Part shown: piece after piece, positions 37,001 to 45,896 of the stretch | How positions within the stretch are numbered: the stretch's first letter is position 1 | How the letters are laid out: each line of letters starts with the position of its first letter | Assembly (NCBI RefSeq): GCF_023716925.1 | Contig: NZ_JAMQQG010000020.1 | Span: 48,888 to 112,887, forward strand | Reading direction: 5' to 3' | From: Frankia sp. R82 | GTDB lineage: Bacteria; Actinomycetota; Actinomycetes; Frankiales; Frankiaceae | Length of the DNA stretch: 64,000 bases | Notes under the pieces: model-generated | Told to the model about the DNA's origin: nothing | Databases searched by the model: none | The model's input: the letters and a program-made list of their open reading frames with translations, nothing else | Position numbers and translations under genes: made by a program

Positions 37001-38477
37001 CGACCTGGCGGGTCAGCGTCAGGTTCCGCTCGGAGTTGATCATGATGCCGTCGGTCTCGGCCCACATCGCCGCGGGCAGCAGCACATCCGCGTGTGCGTT
37101 CGTCTCGGTCTCGGCGAACGCGTCCTGGCTGATGACAAGCTCCGCGGCGGCCAGGCCCGCGAGCACCGTCGACCGGTTGCCGACGGAGGCGACCGGGTTC
37201 GTGCAGATGATCCAGCAGGCCCTGATCTCGCCGTCGGCCATCTTCTGGAACATCTCGACCGTGCCACGGCCGACGTCGGTGCGCAGCCGTCCCGGCGGCA
37301 GACCCCATTGTTGTTCGACGAAGCTGCGGTCGGCCTCGACCAGCACCGAACGCTGGCCGGGTAGACCCGGGCCCATGTACCCCATTTCCCGGCCGCCCAT
37401 GGCGTTGGGCTGGCCGGTCAGCGAGAACGGGCCGGCGCCGGGGCGGCAGATCGCACCGGTCGCCAGATGCAGGTTGACCAGCGCGTTGGTGTTCCACGTG
37501 CCGTGGGTGCTCTGGTTGAGGCCCATCGTCCAGCAGCTCATCCACGTGCCGCGGGCCGCGCCGAGCCAGTCGGCGGCGCGGCGCAGGTCGTGTTCGGCGA
37601 GGCCGGTCAGCTCGGCCACCGCCCCCGGCGAGTAGTCGGCAAGAAACGGTTCCATCGCCGCCCAGCCCTCGGTGTGTTCGGCGACGAAACCGTCGTCGAC
37701 GTGACCACCGGCGACCAGCAGGTGTAACAGGCCGTTGAGCAGCGCAAGGTCGGTGCCCGGGCGGACCTGCAGGAACAGGTCGGCCTTGGCCGCGGTCGCG
37801 GTGCGCCGCGGGTCGACGACGATCAGCTTCGCGCCGGCGCGGACCCGTTCCATCATCCGCAGGAACAGGATCGGATGGCAGTCCGCCATGTTGGCGCCGA
37901 TGACCAGGAACGCGTCGGCGTGGTCGAAGTCGTCGTAGGAGCCGGGTGGGCCGTCCGCGCCGAGCGACAGCTTGTAGCCACTGCCGGCGCTGGCCATGCA
38001 CAACCGCGAGTTCGACTCGATCTGGTTGGTGCCGATGAACCCCTTGGCAAGCTTGTTCGCCAGGTACTGCGCCTCCAGCGTCAGCTGTCCCGAGACATAG
38101 AGTGCGACGGCGTCCGGGCCGTGCTCGTCGACGATGGCGCGCAGCCGGTGGCCGACGGTGGTGATCGCCTCGTCGACGGGGACGTCCTGTGGTGCGGCGC
38201 CGCGGGTTGCGTGGGTGCGGGCGGTGGCCAGCCGTCCCGGTGTGGCGGCGGCGAGCATGTCGGCACTGGTCGCGCCCTTGGTACACAGTCGTCCACCGTT
38301 GGCCGGATGCTCCTTGTCGCCGCTGACCCGGCGCAGCTGGGGCCGCCCGTTCGGGCCGGGCACGACGTCGAGGACCATGCCGCAGCCCACCCCGCAGTAC
38401 GAGCACACCGACCTGACCCGGCCGGCCGCCGCCGTCTCGGCCGCCGCCGCTGCCTCGGTACCTGTGGACGCCGGCAC
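34008..38477 (-). CDS. Assimilatory nitrate reductase fused to a CysJ-like diflavin reductase
   Basis: A 1489-residue bifunctional enzyme. N-terminal Cys25, Cys28, Cys32 and Cys65 form the [4Fe-4S] site, followed by the Mo-bis-MGD catalytic domain and the MopB C-terminal domain (NTGRVAHQWHTMTKTG). After a variable linker come flavodoxin (SQTGNAEEAA, TSTFGDGDPPDN, LGDSSYADFCG; about 905-1050) and an FAD/NADPH reductase (RLYSISSSP, IGPGTGVAPFLGF, YVCGDATRMARDV; about 1110-1489). Electrons thus flow from NADPH via FAD and FMN to nitrate inside one chain. This fusion is known in actinobacterial nitrate assimilation. The GTG at 38477 has an AGGA site 5-6 bp upstream. Confidence 0.94.
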   Translation of the reverse strand: MPASTGTEAAAAAETAAAGRVRSVCSYCGVGCGMVLDVVPGPNGRPQLRRVSGDKEHPANGGRLCTKGATSADMLAAATPGRLATARTHATRGAAPQDVPVDEAITTVGHRLRAIVDEHGPDAVALYVSGQLTLEAQYLANKLAKGFIGTNQIESNSRLCMASAGSGYKLSLGADGPPGSYDDFDHADAFLVIGANMADCHPILFLRMMERVRAGAKLIVVDPRRTATAAKADLFLQVRPGTDLALLNGLLHLLVAGGHVDDGFVAEHTEGWAAMEPFLADYSPGAVAELTGLAEHDLRRAADWLGAARGTWMSCWTMGLNQSTHGTWNTNALVNLHLATGAICRPGAGPFSLTGQPNAMGGREMGYMGPGLPGQRSVLVEADRSFVEQQWGLPPGRLRTDVGRGTVEMFQKMADGEIRACWIICTNPVASVGNRSTVLAGLAAAELVISQDAFAETETNAHADVLLPAAMWAETDGIMINSERNLTLTRQVVDPPGEARADWQLIAGVATAMGYGAAFTYADAEEIFTEIRAFHNPQTGYDLRGVSYDRLRAGPVQWPAAPGAGPRNPIRYRNDGVSQPLLVHPDGTRPRLVFPTPSGRAVFHPRPHLPAAELPDDDHPFLLNTGRVAHQWHTMTKTGTVAKLNRLNAGPFVEIHPSDAAALVVHDGDRVRIASRRGQAVLPAVVTDRVLPGSCFAPFHWNDVFGADLAINAVTSDAVDPISFQPELKVAAVSLTRVDVTPPAPTSPSDGSTEHVGTPAGGSAEHLGDPARPGTPTGPADGFARPSPAGTGRADHRLALLAALGTTFDLDPAPPSLTDPQRHYLAGFLAAQAALATTTTGAPTDGTPTALRIPAGAPFDAATGQWLDGFLAGGATASAPSPVRQPTTPSTTGSSGAEPGPEPRTRVVQVLWASQTGNAEEAAATVRERLAQAGWQARLREMSTPAADILRDPGDLLVVTSTFGDGDPPDNGCGLWDDLNAEDAARLLEGRRFAVAALGDSSYADFCGHGRRLDERLGALGGDRLLPRVECEPDYADALGAWLDDVLTALAASPAASGSAPSDHAGVQVTARPQPAALPRPRTSGESPAPSRTDPLSAPLIGNRLLSGDGSTKEVRRFTFDVAAERLDFAVGDALGVWPVNCAELVDEWLALTGLDPSTSVTLDTGAAAANGTGGFAGRQGPSPHESMPLHSALRYHFDLTSVRADLLRFVAERGTPGSTDEAGDRTQLRALVRADRRADLAAWAWGRQLVDVLAQYPVRADARQWLAVLPRLRPRLYSISSSPLVDPTSVSVTVSVVRFTGQRGRVRKGVCSTFLADAAPGTPVDVFVQRSPHFRPPADNTTPMIMIGPGTGVAPFLGFLQERQARGACGRSWLFFGERHRATDFHYAEELTALVGAGTLTRLDTAFSRDQDTRVHVQDRMREHGAQLWSWLADGAHLYVCGDATRMARDVDTALREIATTHGNLTPEGAAAHLRALAAQHRYVRDVY

Positions 38478-38688
38478 GTTGTCCTCCCGTTTCCGGTCCT
38501 CCGGTTCCCAGGGAGCCCGCGCGCACGGATACTCGGCTCGTCGGGCGCACCCGGGCGTGGGTTGCCCCGACGGTAGAAGCGGGGTGTTTCGCCTCGGCCC
38601 CGTCCCGCGTGGCGAGTGGGTGACGGTGTCCGCACGCCGGACAGGTGTTCGCTGTGAACGGCCCACAGGCCAACAGGCCCACGACCGG

Positions 38689-40476
38689 TCAGGTCAGCCG
38701 GGCGCGCAACACCTCGTCGAGGCCGCCGGGGGTCCCGTCCGGTTCGGTCTTGTCCAGCCGGACGGTGATCACGCGGCCGTCGACGTCGAGGTAGGCGATC
38801 TGGCTTTCGAACCACGGCCCGTCGGTCACCTGCCAGTCGATCGCCGGATCCGGTGCGCCGGCGAGCTTCGCGACGGCGCGGATGCCGCCGGCGACCAGGC
38901 GTCGGCGGGCCAGCCGGTCGACCCGGCGGATGCCCTTGCCGAGCGGGTTGCGAAACGGTGAGCAGACCGCCTGGAACACCTGGCTGCGCTGACCCGGCAG
39001 ATCGGCGCGGGCGAGATAGGCATGGTGGACGTCGCCGGACAGCAGCACCACCGAGGCGGGCGCCGGACCATGCTCGCCCGCCGCCACACCACGCAGCAAC
39101 TCGGCCATCGCCGCAAACGACTCCCCGAACGCCGACCAGTGCTCCAGGTCGATCCGCTGCCGGAGCTTCTCGGCCTGTCGGGCGACGAACCTGCCCCGGC
39201 TGCCGGAGGCCAGAGCCTCGCTGGCCGCCTCCACCCAGTGGATGCCCGGGGAGAGCAGATAGGGCAGCGACGTCGCGAGCAGCAGATGGTCGACGTCCCC
39301 GTCCTGGTGGGTCTGGCCGATCACCCAGTCCCACTCGGCGTCGGCCACCATCACCCGGCGTCCGTCCGGCGAGACGACCCGCGCGCTACGGGAGTCGATC
39401 ACCACGAGCCGGGTGCGTCCCAGGTCCCAGCGATAGCTCCAGCGAATGTCGTCGTTGCGGACGCCGTCGGCGCGGGCGTCGGACCGCCGGGCGAAGGCCC
39501 GCAGTGCGTCGGTCGCCTGCCGCGGTTCGGCCCCGGTGCCGTCCGGGCCGGTCAGCGCGGCGAACATCGGATCGGACGCCCGCTGCGCCGGGCTCAGGTT
39601 GCCCAGGTGCTGGTAGAGCCAGGCCGCCATGATGCCACCTGTGATCCGGTCGTCCCACCAGGTCTGCGACCTGATCTCGGCACGCCAGGACGAGGAGATG
39701 TTCCAGTCGTCCCGGACGTCGTGATCGTCGAAAACCATGGCGGTGGGCACCGTCGACAGCAGCCAGCGGATCTCCGGCTGTGACCACGCCTCGGCGTAGA
39801 GCCGGGTGTACTCCTCGAAGTCGGCGATCTCCTCGCCCGGCGCCACGGTGGTGTCCCGCCGCCGTCTGATCCAGGCGAGTGTCTCCGGTGAGACATGGTC
39901 GGCGTAGACCTGATCGCCGAGCAGCAGCAGCGCATCGGGGGTCGGGTCGCCCGCCGCCCGGCCCGGCTCGCCGTACTGGTCGCGCAGGTCCAGGGCCAGC
40001 GCATGCAGGGCGTCGGTGCCGAGTCCCGACGTGTGCTCGTCGGAGTTCAAGGTGTAGGGCTTGTCCTGCGGGGCGGTCACCCGGCATGACCCGAACGCCA
40101 GGGTCAGCGGACGGGGACTGGCCGAGCTCGGCGCTGGCCGCAGCATGCTCGGCGGTTCGCCCGGCAGCGGCCACACCGGCTCACCGTCGAGACGCACCTG
40201 GTAGGGCCACGCCGTGCCCGCGGACAGTCCGCCCACCGTGACCACCGCATAGTGATGGCCGCCGACCGTGAACGTGTGCGCCGATCCACCCGCTGCCGGC
40301 CGTCGACCGCTGGCCGCCAGGGCGTCCGTGCCTGCCGGCCCGGTCCCACCAGCCGGGACGTCGGGCCCGGCGAGTGTCATGACTTCGACCAGGCCCGGGC
40401 TCCCGGTCTCGACCCAGATCGTCACGCTGGTCGCGTCGATGTGGCGTTGCACCGGGCCCAGCACCAGGCTCGCCAT
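38689..40476 (-). CDS. PhoD-like phosphatase/phosphodiesterase
   Basis: A 595-residue metallophosphatase. An N-terminal beta-sandwich (about 1-135) precedes the PhoD catalytic domain with FGSCRVT, LLLGDQVYADH, VFDDHDVRDDW and LLSGDVHHAYLA, which supply the Asp/His metal ligands. There is no signal peptide, so unlike classical Tat-exported PhoD it is probably cytoplasmic. It sits inside the nitrate cluster, 211 bp upstream of the nitrate reductase start on the same strand, without an evident functional link to nitrate. Confidence 0.9.
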   Translation of the reverse strand: MASLVLGPVQRHIDATSVTIWVETGSPGLVEVMTLAGPDVPAGGTGPAGTDALAASGRRPAAGGSAHTFTVGGHHYAVVTVGGLSAGTAWPYQVRLDGEPVWPLPGEPPSMLRPAPSSASPRPLTLAFGSCRVTAPQDKPYTLNSDEHTSGLGTDALHALALDLRDQYGEPGRAAGDPTPDALLLLGDQVYADHVSPETLAWIRRRRDTTVAPGEEIADFEEYTRLYAEAWSQPEIRWLLSTVPTAMVFDDHDVRDDWNISSSWRAEIRSQTWWDDRITGGIMAAWLYQHLGNLSPAQRASDPMFAALTGPDGTGAEPRQATDALRAFARRSDARADGVRNDDIRWSYRWDLGRTRLVVIDSRSARVVSPDGRRVMVADAEWDWVIGQTHQDGDVDHLLLATSLPYLLSPGIHWVEAASEALASGSRGRFVARQAEKLRQRIDLEHWSAFGESFAAMAELLRGVAAGEHGPAPASVVLLSGDVHHAYLARADLPGQRSQVFQAVCSPFRNPLGKGIRRVDRLARRRLVAGGIRAVAKLAGAPDPAIDWQVTDGPWFESQIAYLDVDGRVITVRLDKTEPDGTPGGLDEVLRARLT

Positions 40477-40810
40477 AACTGCTCCTTCTGCTCTGGTCGG
40501 GTGCGGGCACTACGCCCGCCTCGCCGACTCCTGGTCGGGCGCGGTCGCGCGCTACGTTGTCGACGTCACCAACGCGACCTACCCAGCCAGGACCCGCAGC
40601 CACGTGTGACGGCCTCGCCGCACCCAGGTCGGGGCGGTCGGCTCGCCGCCTCCACGGGCTGCACCGTCGGCTCACATCATCGGCGCCCGGCAGGAGAGAA
40701 GTGTTTTCCGGGGACGAAATCCTCAGGCTGAAGATCGTGAAACACCGGCTCCCTAGCGTTCTCGACGCGAGCGATGTGACCTGTGTGTGATGGCCCGAGG
40801 AGCCCAGACC
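40477..40810. promoter_or_regulatory. Divergent promoter region between the phoD-like gene and narK
   Basis: A 334-bp region that must hold both promoters. A weak GlnR-like pair GTGAC-N6-GTGAT lies at 40776-40791, immediately upstream of the preferred narK start; it departs from the GTnAC-N6-GAAAC consensus in the second half. No coding sequence is supported. Confidence 0.35.
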
Positions 40811-42307
40811 ATGAGCAGAGACCACCGATCCGGCAGATGGATTGACGACTGGCATCCCGAGGATGCCGCGTTCTGGCAGCAGACCGGCCGCCGGACCGCC
40901 CGCCGCAACCTGCTCTGGTCCGTGATCGCGGAGCACTTCGGCTTCTCCGTGTGGGTGATGTGGAGCATCCTGGTCGTCAAGATGGGTGCCAGCTCCCATG
41001 GCGGTCCCGGGCCGGCCGGATTCTCGTTGACCACCGACCAGCAGCTGTGGCTGGTCGCGGTGCCCTCCGGGGTGGGCGCGTTCCTGCGGCTGCCCTACAC
41101 CTTCGCCGTCCCCGTGTTCGGTGGCCGGAACTGGACGGTGTTCTCCGCGCTGCTGCTGGTCGTTCCGTGCGGGCTGATGATGTGGGCGGTACAGCATCCC
41201 GGTCTGTCTTTTGGGACGCTGCTGGTGATTGCGGCGGTGGCCGGGGTCGGCGGCGGGAACTTCGCCTCGTCGATGACCAACATCTCGTTCTTCTACCCGG
41301 AACGGGAGAAGGGTTGGGCGCTCGGCCTCAACGCCGCCGGCGGAAACCTCGGCGTCGCCGTCATCCAGAAGCTCGGCGCCACCGTCATCGCCGCCGGCTC
41401 CGGTGCGGCGCTCGCCCACCTCGGCCTGATCTACATCCCGCTGGCCGTCATCGCGGCCGTCGGTGCCTGGCTGTTCATGGACAACCTGAGCGAGGCCCGC
41501 GCGGACTACGGTGCCACGGCGTCCGCGGCGAAGCGCGGCCACACCTGGATCATGTCCTTTCTCTACATCGGGACGTTCGGTTCGTTCATCGGGTACTCGA
41601 CGGCTTTTCCGGCCCTGCTGAAGAACCCCGCCCTGTTCGACCGGGCCGACGTCGCGCTCAGCTATGGATTTCTCGGTGCCCTCGTGGGCTCACTGGCCCG
41701 CCCGCTCGGGGGGCGCCTTGGTGACCGCTTCGGCGGGGCGAAGGTCACCGTCGCGGCATTCGCCGCCATGACGATCGGCGGCCTCGGCGCGGTCGCCTCC
41801 ATCGGGGCCAAGGGAAAGATCCTCGACCACCCCAGTTTCGGCCTGTTCTTCGCCTCGTTCATGCTGCTGTTCCTGGCCAGCGGTATCGGCAACGGATCCA
41901 CCTATCGGATGATCCCCGCCATCTTCGCTCGCCGCGGACTCGTCGCCGGTGGAGACGCCGAGACCATGCGCCGCTCCCGTAAGGAAGCCGCGGGTGCGCT
42001 GGGCATCTGTTCGGCGGTCGGCGCATTCGGTGGCTTCCTGGTGCCGATCATCTACGCCGAGTCGAACAAGGCCTGGCACACCATTGCTCCCGCACTCTGG
42101 GTGTATGTCGGCCTGTTCTCCGTGATGGCCGCCGTGACCTGGCTGTGCTACCTGCGCGGCAGTGGCCTGGACATCGATGCGGCCCCGCGGGTGGCCGCCG
42201 GTGGTCCGCGCGCAGGTGCAGGCGCAGGCCGGGTCGCTGCGCCGGAGTCGGTTCATGTTCCGACTCCCGCACGCAGCCCTGATGTCGAGACGGCTGGGCG
42301 GAAGTAA
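40811..42307 (+). CDS. narK: Nitrate/nitrite transporter NarK (MFS)
   Basis: A 498-residue transporter with about 12 membrane segments and the nitrate-signature regions GVGGGNFASSMTNISFF and GLNAAGGNLGVAV. It imports nitrate or exports nitrite across the inner membrane, matching the assimilatory reductases either side. The ATG at 40811 is chosen over starts at 40787/40790 because GAGGAG sits at 40797-40801. The C-terminal 40 residues are Ala/Gly/Pro-rich and cytoplasmic. Confidence 0.93.
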   Translation: MSRDHRSGRWIDDWHPEDAAFWQQTGRRTARRNLLWSVIAEHFGFSVWVMWSILVVKMGASSHGGPGPAGFSLTTDQQLWLVAVPSGVGAFLRLPYTFAVPVFGGRNWTVFSALLLVVPCGLMMWAVQHPGLSFGTLLVIAAVAGVGGGNFASSMTNISFFYPEREKGWALGLNAAGGNLGVAVIQKLGATVIAAGSGAALAHLGLIYIPLAVIAAVGAWLFMDNLSEARADYGATASAAKRGHTWIMSFLYIGTFGSFIGYSTAFPALLKNPALFDRADVALSYGFLGALVGSLARPLGGRLGDRFGGAKVTVAAFAAMTIGGLGAVASIGAKGKILDHPSFGLFFASFMLLFLASGIGNGSTYRMIPAIFARRGLVAGGDAETMRRSRKEAAGALGICSAVGAFGGFLVPIIYAESNKAWHTIAPALWVYVGLFSVMAAVTWLCYLRGSGLDIDAAPRVAAGGPRAGAGAGRVAAPESVHVPTPARSPDVETAGRK

Positions 42308-42401
42308 CCAGTAGATCCTGTTCGCATTTCTATTATTGGATTATCGATGATCTGGTCACTGTTTGGCGTGACCTGATGGTAGTCATCGAGCTAGTCGGTT
42401 T

Positions 42402-42527
42402 GGGGGGTGCGTGGCCTGTGGTACTGCGTCGACCGGCCTGTTCGGGGGGTGCGCTGTCCAGGAGATCTGCCTGCCTGGTCCGCGTGGGGGGTGTGCTGCC
42501 AACAGGGCCATGCCGGTTGTAGTTAGA
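42402..42527. repeat. Three G6-tract motifs spaced exactly 42 bp apart
   Basis: GGGGGGTGCG begins at 42402 and 42444, and GGGGGGTGTG at 42486. The spacing is exactly 42 bp (four helical turns) twice, while the sequence between motifs is largely dissimilar, which is unlike a simple recent tandem duplication. It lies in the narK-HNH intergenic region. Read on the minus strand the units would give a 14-residue periodicity, but no credible minus-strand gene exists here. Confidence 0.7.
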
Positions 42528-42571
42528 ACTGATGTTCGACACGTGAAGGTGGTGCGGGTTATGGTCTGGCC

Positions 42572-44221
42572 ATGCCTTTTCATCCGGAGGATCTGGCCGG
42601 CCCTGAGCCGCCGGGCGGGTCTGGCAAAAATGCGCCAGGCGAGAGGACGCGAATTTTTGGCGGCCGTACACAGGCCATCTCTGCGGACAGCGGTACCAGG
42701 GTGGGGGATGCGGCTTCTGGGGTAGCGAACCATCTGGCGATGATTGCTGCTGGAATGGGTGGTCTCCTGTCCGGAGATTCCTTGTGCTGGTCGTCTGACG
42801 ATGTCGAGAACGTGCTGTTCGGCATGTACGAGCTGGCTTCGCAGCTGTACGTGGCCCGTGGCCGGGCGATCCTCAAGGCCGGCGTCCATGGGTTTGCGGC
42901 AGGCCGGGGCGCACTGGATCTGGCTGGTTGGCTGCGCGAGCAGATGCAGGTTGCTCCCGGCGATGCGAGGCGTCAGACCGTCTTTGCCGAGGCAGTGATC
43001 GATGGTCCATGTCGGGCCACGGGAGTGGCCCTGATCCGGGGGAGGATCAGTCCCGAGCAGGCCGAGGTCATCGTCCGGGCGGTGCAGGGATTCCCCGAGC
43101 AGTTCAGTGTCGAGCAGCGGCGGTCCTTTGAGGCTGCTCTGCTTGTCGACGCCGCCCGGAAGGATCGTTTCCAGCTGACCCGGGCTGCTGCCCAGATGAT
43201 GGACGAGCTCCTCGCCGCCAGCCGCCCGCCGAGTGAGGAGGGCCCGGAAGCGGACAGCTCCGAGGACGATCGCCGCGGTACCAGCGAGGCTGGCAGCAGT
43301 ACCGACGACGGGAACGCCGATGGAGGTGGCGGCAAGTCCGGTGCGCCGGGCGCAGCCGATGGTGGCGGCCCAGCGGGTACGGATGGCTGCAGTGCGGGCG
43401 AAGGTGATCGTGATGCGCCGGCCGCGAAGGGCGGCGATCTCGGCGGGGAAGGTGCAGCCCCGCGGCGGGATCCACAGGCGGCGCGTCAGCTGACGTTCAT
43501 CGACACTCCCCAGGGCACCACCCTGATCCGTGGCGAGCTCGATCCCGAAGCTGCCGCGCTGCTCCGCACGGCTCTTGACGGGCTCTGCGCGCCTCGGCCG
43601 GGCGAAGCGGGCGTGCGCGACCTGCGCAGCCCGGCGCGCCGCCGAGTTGACGCGCTGGTAGAGCTGGTCAACCGTGCTTTGTCCGCGGGCCGGGTGCCGA
43701 AGGCAGGGGGCACGCGACCGCATCTGACGGTCACGATTCCCTGGGCGGCCCTGATCGCAACCGGTCTGGGGCCGGCGATGACGAGCTGGGGAATGCCGTT
43801 GCCCCGCGAGGTGATCCGCCGCATTGCCTGCGACGCCGCGGTCAGCCGCATCATTCCCGACCCGGAAGGCGTTCCGCTTGACGTCGGGAGAACAGTGAGG
43901 ACGGTGCCTCCACATATTCGTCGATCCCTGGTCGTGAGAGACGAAGGATGCGCTTTTCCGGGATGTGATCGACCATCTTCCTGGACGGAGGCTCATCACA
44001 TTGTTCACTGGCTTGACAACGGTGAAACGAAGATCGATAATATGGTTCTTCTGTGCGCATTTCATCATCATCGGGTGCATCGGGAGAAATGGGATATCCT
44101 CGTCGAGGGGGGCCGAAGGCCCTCTTTTGTCCCGCCGGCGAACATCGATCCCCTGCGGCGTCCCCGCCGCAATATCCACAGCCAGTCGTCGCCCGACCTG
44201 TTCAGCAGGGTGAGGTCGTGA
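42572..44221 (+). CDS. DUF222-domain HNH endonuclease-like protein (13E12 repeat family)
   Basis: A 549-residue protein of the DUF222-HNH family, abundant in actinobacteria and partly associated with REP13E12-type elements. Residues about 60-220 are the helical DUF222 part; about 220-300 form an acidic, Gly/Ala/Ser-rich insertion; the C-terminal HNH nuclease has GCAFPGCDRP, EAHHIVHW and LLCAFHHHRVH, with intact zinc-type Cys residues and the His-Asn-His core. It interrupts the nitrate gene cluster between narK and nnaR and ends in a less GC-rich stretch (about 43960-44100), which suggests insertion. Confidence 0.88.
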   Translation: MPFHPEDLAGPEPPGGSGKNAPGERTRIFGGRTQAISADSGTRVGDAASGVANHLAMIAAGMGGLLSGDSLCWSSDDVENVLFGMYELASQLYVARGRAILKAGVHGFAAGRGALDLAGWLREQMQVAPGDARRQTVFAEAVIDGPCRATGVALIRGRISPEQAEVIVRAVQGFPEQFSVEQRRSFEAALLVDAARKDRFQLTRAAAQMMDELLAASRPPSEEGPEADSSEDDRRGTSEAGSSTDDGNADGGGGKSGAPGAADGGGPAGTDGCSAGEGDRDAPAAKGGDLGGEGAAPRRDPQAARQLTFIDTPQGTTLIRGELDPEAAALLRTALDGLCAPRPGEAGVRDLRSPARRRVDALVELVNRALSAGRVPKAGGTRPHLTVTIPWAALIATGLGPAMTSWGMPLPREVIRRIACDAAVSRIIPDPEGVPLDVGRTVRTVPPHIRRSLVVRDEGCAFPGCDRPSSWTEAHHIVHWLDNGETKIDNMVLLCAFHHHRVHREKWDILVEGGRRPSFVPPANIDPLRRPRRNIHSQSSPDLFSRVRS

Positions 44222-44298
44222 AGGCTTGCTTTCGTGACGAAGCGGCGGGTGCTGATGTGCCTTCGCCGGGTGCAGGTCTGTCCGGTGCGCTGGCGACG

Positions 44299-45495
44299 TC
44301 AGTATCGCCAGTCGGCGGTGTCGACGGCGCCGCGTTCGGGGTCGAACGCAAGGCGGTAGCCGCGCTTGGCCACGGTCTGGATGATCCGCGGGTTGCCGAG
44401 TGCGGCGCGCAGGCGGCCGATCGCGACCTCGACGGCGTGCTCGTCGCTGCCACCCGGGGGCAGCAGTTCGCGGCGGGTCACCACATGCCCCGGGCGGGCG
44501 GCGAGGCGCCGCAGCAGGGCCATCGCGGTGCGGCTCAGTGGCACGACCCGGCCGTCGGCGACGGCGGCCTGGCCGCGGATGTCGAGCCAGCCCTCGGCGA
44601 CGGGCAGCAGCAGACCGCGGCGGCGGGGGACCTGTTCGACGATCTCGCGGACGAGCGCGCCCAGGCGCGCCCGGGCCGGCTGGACGACCGGGATGCCGAG
44701 GTCGAGCAGCGGACCGGAGGTCACCGGGCCCACGCCGGCGGCGACGACCTGGCCGCCGAGTGCTTCCAGCACCGCCTCCCGCAGGCCCAGCTCCTGGGAG
44801 GTGCGCAGGAAGCTGACCACCGCGGGGGCGCTGGTGAACGCCACCGCGTCCAGCTCCGCGGTGGCCACCGCGTCGATCAGACGGCGCAGTGGGGCCGGGT
44901 CCGCCGGGCCGATCCAGCGGTAGACGGGCACCTCGATGACATCTGCGCCGGCCGCCCGCAGGGTCTCGATCAGATCGGGCAGCGGTTCGCCGTGCAGCTG
45001 GACGGCGATACGGCGGCCATCAAGATCGTGATGTTCGATCAGGTGCTCGAGTACCTCGTTGGACGATTCCGACGCCGGCGACCAGGCTTCGCGCAGGCCG
45101 CTGGCCCGCAGGGCGCCACGAGCCTTCGGGCCGCGGGCGAGCAGGACCGCAGAGTCCAGCGCCTTGGTGAGCGGTTCGGCCAGACCCCAGGTCTCGGCGG
45201 CGTCCATCCAGCCGCGGAAGCCGATGCCGGTCGTGGCGATAGCCAGATCCAGGGGAGCGGCCAGGCAACGGTCGGTTGCCTCGCGCAACTGCGTGTCATC
45301 GGCCAGGGGCACGATCCGGATCGCCGGGCCGTAACGGACGCTCGCGCCCCGCCGCTCGAGTGCGGCGCCGAACTCCTCCCGCCGCCGGGCGGCGGTGATC
45401 CCGATGGTGTAGCCGGCGAGCGGCTCCACGCCCGCCGAAGCCGACCCCGAACCGGACTCCGAGCTCGCCCTCGCGGACGGGCTGGCACCGCTCAC
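44299..45495 (-). CDS. nnaR: HemD-like/winged-helix regulator of nitrate assimilation (NnaR type)
   Basis: A 398-residue protein with a uroporphyrinogen-III-synthase-like domain (about 25-280, e.g. GYTIGITAARRREEF and AFTSAPAVVSFL) and a C-terminal OmpR-type winged helix (LLRRLAARPGHVVTRRELL). This architecture is that of NnaR, described in Streptomyces and Mycobacterium as a co-activator with GlnR of nitrate/nitrite genes. The GTG at 45495 overlaps the nirD stop by 4 bp. Whether the HemD domain still has synthase activity, providing siroheme for NirB, cannot be told from sequence. Confidence 0.9.
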   Translation of the reverse strand: MSGASPSARASSESGSGSASAGVEPLAGYTIGITAARRREEFGAALERRGASVRYGPAIRIVPLADDTQLREATDRCLAAPLDLAIATTGIGFRGWMDAAETWGLAEPLTKALDSAVLLARGPKARGALRASGLREAWSPASESSNEVLEHLIEHHDLDGRRIAVQLHGEPLPDLIETLRAAGADVIEVPVYRWIGPADPAPLRRLIDAVATAELDAVAFTSAPAVVSFLRTSQELGLREAVLEALGGQVVAAGVGPVTSGPLLDLGIPVVQPARARLGALVREIVEQVPRRRGLLLPVAEGWLDIRGQAAVADGRVVPLSRTAMALLRRLAARPGHVVTRRELLPPGGSDEHAVEVAIGRLRAALGNPRIIQTVAKRGYRLAFDPERGAVDTADWRY

Positions 45496-45896
45496 GCGCA
45501 GTTCACCTCGATCGTTCCCTCGCGGATACGGACGCCGTAGACGGGCACGCAGACGCCGTGGTCGTCCAGGCATTCGCCGGTGCGCAGATCGAAGACCTGC
45601 TTGTGCATCGGCGAGGCCACCGTCGGTCGGGAGCCCCGGGTGCCGACGATGCCCCGTGACAGTACCCAGGCTCCGCTGAACGGGTCCTGGTTCCCCAGCG
45701 CAAAGAGGGCATCATCGTGCGTTCGGAACAGCGCCACCTGGGTCTGGCCGACCAACGCGGCCACTCCACGCTCGGGCGTCAGGTCGGCAAGGCGGCACAC
45801 CGTCGTCCACATGGACATGGCCTCGCTGTCCCTCCTCGCCGCGGTCCTGCCGGTCACCCCGGACGTCTGGTTCTCGGACGTTCCGGTTTCGGTCAT
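45492..45896 (-). CDS. nirD: Nitrite reductase small subunit NirD
   Basis: A 134-residue Rieske-fold protein without the cluster-binding Cys-x-His pairs, as is normal for NirD. Recognisable segments are VALFRTHDDALFALGNQDPFS and SPMHKQVFDLRTGECLDD. It assists NirB in reducing nitrite to ammonium in the cytoplasm. It overlaps nirB and nnaR by 4 bp each, so the three genes are translationally coupled. The first 26 residues are a nonconserved tail; an internal Met at 27 could be the true start. Confidence 0.92.
   Translation of the reverse strand: MTETGTSENQTSGVTGRTAARRDSEAMSMWTTVCRLADLTPERGVAALVGQTQVALFRTHDDALFALGNQDPFSGAWVLSRGIVGTRGSRPTVASPMHKQVFDLRTGECLDDHGVCVPVYGVRIREGTIEVNCA

Noticed and set aside
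42572..44221. HNH gene considered as an intron-encoded homing endonuclease or part of a prophage
   Set aside because: It carries DUF222, is not inside another gene, and no intron core, integrase or phage structural gene is near.
44299..45495. Annotation as a simple uroporphyrinogen-III synthase
   Set aside because: The C-terminal OmpR-like winged helix and position in a nir/nar cluster fit a NnaR-type regulator better.
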